From Nitrospirota bacterium (GTDB lineage Bacteria; Nitrospirota; JACRHL01), in assembly GCA_016212085.1 (NCBI GenBank), contig JACRHL010000013.1, positions 1-51,219 on the forward strand: a stretch of 51,219 bases of DNA, given 5' to 3'. Of this stretch, positions 44,614 through 51,219 are shown piece after piece. Within the stretch, counting starts at the first letter, position 1. Each line of letters starts with the position of its first letter. The notes beneath the pieces are model-generated. The model did not search any database and was not told the DNA's origin. It saw nothing but the letters and a program-made list of their open reading frames with translations. The position numbers were made by a program, and so were the translations under genes.

Positions 44614-46056
44614 TCAAAAGCGGAAGTAGATGAACGGGTTGTAGGTGCCGGCGGCGAGCCCCATGGCCGAGGCGGCGAGCAGCAGGCACAGGGCCAGCGC
44701 CGCCGTGCCGGAGAAGGCCAGCTCCGCCGTCGTGCCCCAGGCGCCCCGGTCGCGGCGCCGGTCGCGCCAATCCGCCAGGCGCGGAATCAGGGGCAGGGAG
44801 CCCGCCGCGCCCACCGCCAGGCACAGCAGCACCTCGTTGTCCAGGTACAGGGCGGCGCTCCGCGCCGGGTCGCCGGCGGACAGGCCGGCCATGGCCGCCA
44901 GGTAGCCCAGGGCGTCGGGCAGGGTTTCGGCGCGGAAGAACACCCACGCCACCATCACCACCAGCAGGGCGTAGGCGTGGCGCAGGGGCGCCCAGGCGGC
45001 GTCCAGCAGGCGCCCCCAGGGGCCGCGCTCCAGGGCCAGGAACGCGCCGTGCAGCAGCCCCCAGATCACGAAGTTCCAGCTGGCCCCGTGCCACAGGCCG
45101 CACAGCAGGAACACGGTGAGCAGGTTGACGCCGGTGCGGACCCCCCCCAGCCGGTTGCCCCCCAGGGGGAGGTACAGATAGTCCCGGAACCAGCCGGAAA
45201 GGGACATGTGCCAGCGCCGCCAGAACTCCCGCACGGAGCGGGAGATGTACGGATAGTTGAAGTTCTCCGGGAAGTGGAAGCCGAACAGGCGGCCCAGGCC
45301 GATGGCCATGTCGGAATAGCCGGAGAAATCGAAATAGATTTGCAGGGTGTAGCAGGCGATTCCCAGCCACGCCAAGGGCGCGGACAGGTCGGCGGCGGGC
45401 AGGGCGAACACCTGGTCGGCCACCGCCCCCAGCGGGTTGGCGACCAGCATCTTCTTGCCCAGGCCGATGGTGAAGCGCTGGACGCCGTGGGCGAAGTCGT
45501 CGAACGTGACCAGCCGCTCCACGATCTGCCGGGCCACCTGATGGTAGCGCACGATGGGGCCGGCGATGAGCTGGGGGAACAGGGCGATGTAGAGCGCCAC
45601 CTGCAACGGACCGTGGCGCGCGGGGGCCTCGGCCCGGTACACGTCCACCAGGTAGCTCATGGCCTGGAAGGTGAAGAACGAGATGCCGACGGGCAGGTGC
45701 ACCGGGTCCAACTGCACCGGCGCCAGGCCCAGGGCGGGCAGCGCGGCGTTCAGGTTGTCCACCAGGAAGTTCGCGTACTTGAATGCCCCCAGCAGCGCCA
45801 GGTTGGCGGCCACGCCCAGGCCCAGGATCAGGCGCGCGGCCGCCCCGCCGCGCCGGCGGTCCAGCGCCACCCCCGCCAGGTGGTTGAGGGCGATGGAGAC
45901 GAGCATGACCGCCACGAACAGCCCCTCGCCCCAGGCGTAGAACAGCAGGCTGGCGGCGAGCAGCAGGGCGTTGCGCCCGCCCTTGGGCATGGCGACGTGT
46001 AGCGCCAGCACCAGGGGCAGGAACAAAAACAGGAAGACGGGCGAGCTGAATACCAT
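44614..46056 (-). CDS. MBOAT-family O-acyltransferase (AlgI-like)
   Basis: Membrane-bound acyltransferase that passes acetyl groups across the inner membrane. The 480-residue protein has about ten helices and the MBOAT signatures: SYLVDVYR, FPQLIAGPIVRYH, FDFSGYSDMAIGLGRLFGF, FWRRWHMSLSGWFRDYLYLP, and the active-site His in LCGLWHGASWNF. ATG 46056 begins MVFSSPVFLFLFLPLVLAL, the usual AlgI start. The frame is open upstream to 46347 without similarity. First gene of a two-gene operon with the AlgJ-like protein. Confidence 0.95.
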   Translation of the reverse strand: MVFSSPVFLFLFLPLVLALHVAMPKGGRNALLLAASLLFYAWGEGLFVAVMLVSIALNHLAGVALDRRRGGAAARLILGLGVAANLALLGAFKYANFLVDNLNAALPALGLAPVQLDPVHLPVGISFFTFQAMSYLVDVYRAEAPARHGPLQVALYIALFPQLIAGPIVRYHQVARQIVERLVTFDDFAHGVQRFTIGLGKKMLVANPLGAVADQVFALPAADLSAPLAWLGIACYTLQIYFDFSGYSDMAIGLGRLFGFHFPENFNYPYISRSVREFWRRWHMSLSGWFRDYLYLPLGGNRLGGVRTGVNLLTVFLLCGLWHGASWNFVIWGLLHGAFLALERGPWGRLLDAAWAPLRHAYALLVVMVAWVFFRAETLPDALGYLAAMAGLSAGDPARSAALYLDNEVLLCLAVGAAGSLPLIPRLADWRDRRRDRGAWGTTAELAFSGTAALALCLLLAASAMGLAAGTYNPFIYFRF

Positions 46057-46710
46057 GAAACGCCAGCGGGGCCGAGGGCGGAAAGGCGCCACCGGATCGG
46101 CGCCACCGGGCAAAGATAGCACATCCGCCGCGGCGGGCCGATCGCGGCGGCGCTCGCCCGGATTGGAGGACATCGCGTCGCGCCGCCGGCATGGGTGCCC
46201 ACCCACCCACGGGGAGGGGGGGGACGGGCCGGAACCAAGGCGGGCCAATGCGGACTCTTGGTGGGCCATCGGCCTGAAGCGGCCCGGATCGCGTTGTTTT
46301 AGGGCATGTTTTTTTCGATTTTTATATCGGGCATCGCCACGGCGCAAAAAAAGATGGTCAGGATGTTTGACATTGCTTTGTGAAATGAATTAGTAATCAA
46401 ACCGAGTTGCTGAGCATTATCGACGCCATGCCGGATGACGGCTTGTGCATCCCGGTGTGGGGGGACGCGCCGTGTGTGGCAACACGGATGGCGCGTGGGG
46501 GGATAAGCGTTGGCGCGTGGGTTTCCAGAACCCCGCTTCGGCGGTCACGGTGGTGGGTGGGGTCTGACGGCGCGCGGTTTCCTGCAAGCCGCGTGTTCGG
46601 ATGCGCCAGCGGGCATCGGCAACCCGAAACCGCTCGGTTCCATCATCGACAACTCGGCCGGCGCGGGTGCCCGTGGGCAGGGGCTTGGCGCCGCATGGCG
46701 TCCACCACGG
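46057..46710. other. Long divergent spacer with AT-rich promoter zone and structured leader
   Basis: A 654-base stretch without a convincing gene. 46290-46410 is strikingly AT-rich for this genome and should hold promoters for both the algI-like gene and the giant secreted protein. The following 300 bases contain strong hairpins, notably CCGTGT / ACACGG with outer CGCG arms (46466-46495), and are open in the frame of the next gene from 46507 but with weaker codon bias. Confidence 0.55.
46367..46396 (+). promoter_or_regulatory. Possible sigma-70 promoter for the giant secreted protein
   Basis: A perfect -35 TTGACA (46367-46372) is followed 18 bases later by TAGTAA (46391-46396), a moderate -10. 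It lies in the AT-rich patch and about 310 bases ahead of the chosen start codon, which implies a long leader. Confidence 0.4.
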
Positions 46711-49700
46711 GTGGCGCGGCCGTTTCCCGCATGGCTGGGCCGCTCGTTCGTGGCGTGGGGCGTTGTTGCCGCCTTGTGGCCCATGGCGGCGTTGGGCCAG
46801 GCGCCGGTTTCATTCAACACCGGCGTCCGGCCGATCCTCTCCAGCGCCGGCTGCACCGGCTGCCACGGCATATTCAACGGCACGGACTGGGCCGTGTACG
46901 GCGCCGTGCGGAGCCGCGTCAACCCGCCGCCGGGAACCCCGGCGAACAGCCTGCTGCTGCTCAAGGCCACGGCGAATCAATCCGTCGGCCATACCGGTGG
47001 CCGGCGCTTCACCACCCAAAGCGCCGAATACACCACCCTGCTGACCTGGGTTCAGCAGGGCGCCCTGTTCGACGGCCCCGCCGTCGCCCCCCGGGATGAC
47101 ACGGCACGGGCGGTCGCCGGGCAGACCATCGCCATCGCCGGCCTGCTGCTCAACGACGACGGCGGCTCCCTGGCCATCGCATCGGTGGACGCCGCGTCCG
47201 CCAACGGCGGCACCGTGGTCCTCGGGCCGGGTGCCGACACGGTCACCTACACGGCGCCCGCCGGGTATTACGGAACCGACACGTTCGCCTACGTGGCCGG
47301 CAACGGCACCGGCAGCGGGTCCGCCACCGTGCGCGTGACCGTGCTGCCCTCGGTGGTTCCCGACCGCACCATCCGGGTGGGCGTGGCGCCCCACGGGCGG
47401 GCCCTGCTGGACGTGTCCGCCACCAGCCACTTTTCCGTGAGTGACGACGGCCGCCACGTCACCTTCCTGTCCTTCGACGCCCTGGACACCGCCGACACCA
47501 ACGGCCTTCGGGACGTGTTCGCGCACGACCTGCACACGGGTGACACGGTCCGGGTGTCGCTCAACCAGGCCGGAGCGGCTCCCGGTTCCGGCGCCGGCAG
47601 CGCCGTGGTGTCCGGCGACGGGCGGTTCATCGCCTTCGACTCGTTCTCGCCGGACATCGTCGCGGCCGACGCCGCCGACGGCACGAACGACGTGTTCGTG
47701 TACGACGTGGCGGCGGGCACCACGTCCTCCGCCAGCCTTCCGCGCGGCCTTGCGAGCCCGTCCGGCCTGGCGATCCTGGAGGCCGACCGGGAAGACCCCT
47801 TCATCAGCGCGGACGGCCGCTTTGTCACCTTTGGTGCCTACCTGACCGGAGCTGCCTACCACAGCCAGGTGCTGCTCCGCGACCGCCAGGGCGGGGTCCT
47901 GGAGCTGATTTCCATCGGCCCCGGCAACACGGTGGGGGATGGCTCCGCCCACGGAACGGTCCGCGTCAGCGCGGACGGCCGGCTGGTGTTCTTTTCCAGC
48001 AGTGCCGGCAACCTGGTTTCCGGCGACACGAACCAGATGCTGGACGTGTTCGTGCGCAACCGCCAGACCGCCACCACCACCCGCCTGTCGCTGACGGCGG
48101 CGGGGGGCGAGGCGCCGTTGGAGAGCGTGCTGCTGGACGCCTCGGCGGACGGGCGCTACGTGCTGTTCCGCTCCCCCAACCCGGACATGGACACGGAGAC
48201 ATTGTTCGTGGCAGCCCCCGGCAACCACCTGTACCGGATCGACCGCACGCTGGCCATCACCACGCATATCGCCACCTGCGGTCCTCCAGGGGTCGTTACC
48301 GGTTGCGACGTGGCCTCCATCAGCAACGACGGCCGCTTTGTCGCGTTCGGCTCGGCGCGTTCCGACCTGGTCGCCGGGGACGCCAACAACGCCACCGACG
48401 TGTTCGTGTTCGACTGGCTGGACCGGAGCGTGTCGCGCGCCAGCGAGTCCCTCGGCGCCGCCGCCGGGAACGATCAAAGCGATTTTGCCCGCGTGTCCGG
48501 CAACGGCGCCATCGTCGTCTTCGCGTCGTATGCGGACGATCTGGTGGTGGGCGATGTCCCCGGCCCCTTCGGGATGGACATCTTCGCGCGGCCGACGGTG
48601 CGCTGCAACGACGGCAAGCAGGGCACGGCGGACAGCTACGACGTGGCAACGGCAAGCTGCGTGTACACGCCCATCCCCGGCTTCTGCGACGACGGCAACC
48701 CGAACACGCTGGATGCGTACGATTTGGCGACGGATAGCTGTAGCCACACATTGCAGGATGACGACAACGATGGCGTGAGCAACGCGGTCGACCTCTGTCC
48801 GAACACCCCGGCGGGTGCGGCGGTGAACGCCAATGGGTGCGCACAGACCCAACTCGACGACGATGCGGACGGGGTGAACAACGCCCTCGACCTCTGCCCC
48901 AACACCCCGTCGGGCGCGGCGGTGAATGCCGTCGGTTGCGCGCCGACCCAACTGGATGATGATGCGGACGGTGTGAACAACGCCATCGATCAGTGCCCGG
49001 CGACGCCCGTCGGTGCGGTGGTGAACGCGGTCGGTTGCGCGGCGACCCAACTGGACGATGATTCGGATGGTGTGAACAACGCCCTCGACCTCTGCCCGGC
49101 GACGCCCGTCGGTGCGGTGGTGAACGCGGTCGGTTGCGCGGCGACCCAACTCGACGACGATGCGGACGGGGTGAACAACGCCCTCGACCAGTGTCCCAAC
49201 ACCCCGGCAGGCGCGGTGGTGAATGCTGTCGGTTGCGCGCCGACCCAACTGGACGATGATTCGGATGGCGTGAGCAACGCCCTCGACCAGTGCCCGAACA
49301 CCCCGTCCGGTGCGGTGGTGAATGCCAATGGCTGCGCGGCGACCCAGTTGGATGATGATGGCGATGGGGTAAGCAACGCCATCGATCAGTGCCCGGCGAC
49401 GCCCGTCGGCGCGGTGGTGAACGCTGTCGGCTGCGCGGCGACGCAACTGGACGACGACAACGACGGTGTGAACAACGCCCTCGATCTCTGCCCCAACACC
49501 CCGGCCGGCGCGGTGGTGAATGCCGTCGGTTGTGCGGCGACACAACTGGACGACGACACGGATGGCGTGAACAACGCCCTCGAGCTCTGCCCGAACACCC
49601 CGGCCGGGGAGGCGGTCAATGCCGTCGGCTGCGCGGAGAGCCAGCTGGACGACGAAAAGGACGGGGTGAACAACGCCCTCGACCTCTGCCCCAACACCCC

Positions 49701-51219
49701 GGCGGGTGCGGCGGTGAATGCCGTCGGTTGCGCGGCGACGCAGTTGGACGACGATGCGGATGGCGTGAGCAACGCCCTCGACCTCTGCCCCAACACCCCG
49801 TCGGGCGCGGCGGTGAACGCTGTCGGCTGCTCGCCGACCCAACTGGATGATGACGGCGATGGGGTGAACAACGCCGTCGACCTCTGTCCAAACACCCCGG
49901 CGGGTGCGGCGGTGAATGCCAATGGCTGCGCGCAGACCCAACTCGACGACGATGCGGACGGGGTGAACAACGCCCTCGACCAGTGTCCCAACACCCCGGC
50001 AGGCGCGGTGGTGAATGCTGTCGGTTGCGCGGCGACCCAACTGGACGATGATTCGGATGGTGTGAACAACGCCCTCGACCACTGCCCGGCGACGCCCGTC
50101 GGTGCGGTGGTCAATGCCGTCGGCTGCTCGCCGACCCAACTGGATGATGACGGCGATGGGGTGAACAACGCCCTCGACCTCTGCCCGGCGACGCCCGTCG
50201 GTGCGGTGGTCAATGCCGTCGGCTGCGCACAGATCCAGCTGGACGACGATTCGGACGGCGTGAACAACGCCCTCGACCTCTGCCCGAACACCCCGGCGGG
50301 TGCGGCAGTGAATGCCAATGGCTGCGCGGCGACGCAGCTCGACGATGATGCGGACGGCGTGAACAACGCCCTCGATCAGTGCCCGGCGACGCCCGTCGGC
50401 GCGGTGGTGAACGCTGTCGGCTGCGCGCAGACCCAGTTGGACGACGACACGGATGGGGTGAACAACGCCCTCGATCTCTGCCCCAACACCCCGGCCGGCG
50501 TGGCGGTGAATGCCGTCGGCTGCGCGGCGACGCAACTGGACGACGACAACGACGGTGTGAACAACGCCATCGACCTCTGCCCGAACACCCCGGCCGGCGC
50601 GGTGGTGAATGCCGTCGGTTGTGCGGCGACACAACTGGACGACGACACGGATGGGGTGAACAACGCGGTCGATCTCTGCCCGAACACCCCGGCCGGCGCG
50701 GTGGTGAATGCCGTCGGCTGCGCGCAGACCCAGCTAGACGACGATGCGGACGGTGTGAGCAACGCGGTCGATCTCTGCCCCAACACCCCGGCGGGCGCGG
50801 TGGTGAACGCTGTCGGCTGTGCGGCGACCCAGCTCGACGACGATGCGGATGGCGTGAACAACGCCCTCGACCTCTGCCCGGCGACGCCCGTCGGCGCGGT
50901 GGTGAACGCTGTCGGCTGCGCGCAGACCCAGTTGGACGACGACACGGACGGGGTGAACAACGCCCTCGATCTCTGCCCGAACACCCCGGCCGGCGTGGCG
51001 GTGAATGCCGACGGCTGCTCAGCGACCCACCAGGATGAAGATGCGGACGGCGTGAACAACGCCCTCGACCTCTGCCCGCCGACGCCCGTCGGAGCGGGGG
51101 TCAATGCCGTCGGCTGCGCGGCGACGCAACTGGACGACGACAACGACGGTGTGAACAACGCCATCGACCTCTGCCCGAACACCCCGGCCGGCGCGGAGGT
51201 GAAAGCCAAAGGCTGCGAG
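46711..51219 (+). CDS. Giant secreted protein: c-type heme motif, Ig-like domain, beta-propeller, thrombospondin type 3 repeats (3' end outside window)
   Basis: At least 1,503 residues are visible and the frame is open at the right edge. Reading from GTG 46711, residues 1-31 form a signal peptide (MARPFPAWLGRSFVAWGV then VAALWPMAALGQA). Residues 32-120 form a small domain with one heme-binding motif C48-T-G-C51-H52. Residues about 124-206 are Ig/cadherin-like (LLLNDDG, GYYGTDTFAYV). Residues about 225-630 repeat the pattern SxDGRxVxF/DVFVYD about six times, as in WD40-like (TolB/PD40) propellers. From residue 682 run 25 calcium-binding TSP3 repeats. It should be exported and bind much calcium; the heme suggests redox activity. 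The exact start is uncertain (GTG 46711, or TTG 46510). It is divergent from the acetylation operon. Function unknown. Confidence 0.85.
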   Translation, partial: MARPFPAWLGRSFVAWGVVAALWPMAALGQAPVSFNTGVRPILSSAGCTGCHGIFNGTDWAVYGAVRSRVNPPPGTPANSLLLLKATANQSVGHTGGRRFTTQSAEYTTLLTWVQQGALFDGPAVAPRDDTARAVAGQTIAIAGLLLNDDGGSLAIASVDAASANGGTVVLGPGADTVTYTAPAGYYGTDTFAYVAGNGTGSGSATVRVTVLPSVVPDRTIRVGVAPHGRALLDVSATSHFSVSDDGRHVTFLSFDALDTADTNGLRDVFAHDLHTGDTVRVSLNQAGAAPGSGAGSAVVSGDGRFIAFDSFSPDIVAADAADGTNDVFVYDVAAGTTSSASLPRGLASPSGLAILEADREDPFISADGRFVTFGAYLTGAAYHSQVLLRDRQGGVLELISIGPGNTVGDGSAHGTVRVSADGRLVFFSSSAGNLVSGDTNQMLDVFVRNRQTATTTRLSLTAAGGEAPLESVLLDASADGRYVLFRSPNPDMDTETLFVAAPGNHLYRIDRTLAITTHIATCGPPGVVTGCDVASISNDGRFVAFGSARSDLVAGDANNATDVFVFDWLDRSVSRASESLGAAAGNDQSDFARVSGNGAIVVFASYADDLVVGDVPGPFGMDIFARPTVRCNDGKQGTADSYDVATASCVYTPIPGFCDDGNPNTLDAYDLATDSCSHTLQDDDNDGVSNAVDLCPNTPAGAAVNANGCAQTQLDDDADGVNNALDLCPNTPSGAAVNAVGCAPTQLDDDADGVNNAIDQCPATPVGAVVNAVGCAATQLDDDSDGVNNALDLCPATPVGAVVNAVGCAATQLDDDADGVNNALDQCPNTPAGAVVNAVGCAPTQLDDDSDGVSNALDQCPNTPSGAVVNANGCAATQLDDDGDGVSNAIDQCPATPVGAVVNAVGCAATQLDDDNDGVNNALDLCPNTPAGAVVNAVGCAATQLDDDTDGVNNALELCPNTPAGEAVNAVGCAESQLDDEKDGVNNALDLCPNTPAGAAVNAVGCAATQLDDDADGVSNALDLCPNTPSGAAVNAVGCSPTQLDDDGDGVNNAVDLCPNTPAGAAVNANGCAQTQLDDDADGVNNALDQCPNTPAGAVVNAVGCAATQLDDDSDGVNNALDHCPATPVGAVVNAVGCSPTQLDDDGDGVNNALDLCPATPVGAVVNAVGCAQIQLDDDSDGVNNALDLCPNTPAGAAVNANGCAATQLDDDADGVNNALDQCPATPVGAVVNAVGCAQTQLDDDTDGVNNALDLCPNTPAGVAVNAVGCAATQLDDDNDGVNNAIDLCPNTPAGAVVNAVGCAATQLDDDTDGVNNAVDLCPNTPAGAVVNAVGCAQTQLDDDADGVSNAVDLCPNTPAGAVVNAVGCAATQLDDDADGVNNALDLCPATPVGAVVNAVGCAQTQLDDDTDGVNNALDLCPNTPAGVAVNADGCSATHQDEDADGVNNALDLCPPTPVGAGVNAVGCAATQLDDDNDGVNNAIDLCPNTPAGAEVKAKGCE
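48754..51219 (+). repeat. TSP3 tandem array, 99-bp unit, 25 units visible
   Basis: The Asp codon preceding GVNNA recurs at exactly 99-base steps from 48769 to 51145. Each 33-residue unit reads QLDDDxDGVNNALDLCPNTP then AGAVVNAVGCAAT. The DxDxDG part is the calcium-binding loop and the two cysteines can form the disulfides seen in TSP3 folds. Two main flavours alternate irregularly (CPNTPAG and CPATPVG). The last unit changes to AEVKAKGCE, hinting that the array ends near the window edge. Confidence 0.95.

Noticed and set aside
46810-50634. 1,274-codon minus-strand frame with protein repeats (VHHRADGRRRA type)
   Set aside because: It is the antisense of the 99-bp TSP3 array and keeps register because 99 is a multiple of three. 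The plus-strand frame has the calcium-binding and cysteine pattern.
48754-51219. CRISPR array from regular spacing of repeats
   Set aside because: Units are contiguous coding repeats without unique spacers, and the period is 33 codons of a TSP3 fold.

Overview
This is a very GC-rich stretch of a Gram-negative bacterial chromosome, most likely from a proteobacterium. It carries an LPS-transport lipoprotein (lptE) in the order leuS-lptE-holA, a split three-gene proton-translocating transhydrogenase, an LDH-type malate dehydrogenase and an MglA/MglB GTPase pair. I cannot place the organism more finely from sequence alone. Genes are dense and follow strong GC3 bias, so nearly every real gene has long open shadow frames.

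Layout. 1-1.42 kb: a methyl-accepting chemotaxis protein cut by the left edge. 1.8-7.5 kb: a nitrate assimilation operon made of a molybdopterin nitrate reductase, a DmsB-DmsC fusion and a siroheme nitrite reductase. 7.6-11.1 kb: tRNA-Met with terminator, bioB, a radical-SAM protein and ygfZ. 11.2-17.0 kb: an accessory-looking segment with a trypsin-like protease, two copies of a short inverted-repeat element (18-bp terminal repeats, 4-bp target duplications), a diverged moeA, a SirB1-type protein and the copper ATPase copA. 17.1-18.4 kb: pyrF, then a probable cyclic-di-GMP-I riboswitch in front of two tiny membrane proteins. 18.4-27.6 kb: terB-like gene, luxR-type regulator, a 114-bp tandem repeat, then the housekeeping block der, leuS, lptE, holA, rpsT, murJ. 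27.6-31.0 kb: a fatty-acid beta-oxidation pair. 31.0-33.9 kb: the pntA1-pntA2-pntB transhydrogenase. 34.0-38.9 kb: a class-I amidotransferase hydrolase, an aldehyde dehydrogenase, mdh and a GlcD-type flavin oxidase. 39.0-42.9 kb: mglB-mglA-TPR, then two oligopeptide-transport ATPases. 43.0-46.1 kb: an AlgI/AlgJ-like polysaccharide acetylation pair. 46.7 kb to the right edge: a giant secreted protein with an N-terminal c-type heme motif, an Ig-like domain, a beta-propeller and 25 visible thrombospondin type 3 repeats.

How it works together. The nitrate cluster lacks export signals and its anchor should take electrons from quinol, so it reads as a cytoplasmic, membrane-tethered assimilatory system. 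The c-di-GMP riboswitch, chemoreceptor, MglAB pair, AlgI/J pair and calcium-binding surface protein all suggest a cell that switches between movement and surface-attached life; the link between them is inference. The strongest leads for something new are the riboswitch-controlled microproteins (17.99-18.39 kb), the heme/propeller/TSP3 protein (46.7 kb onward), and the short mobile element that supplies the stop codon of copA.
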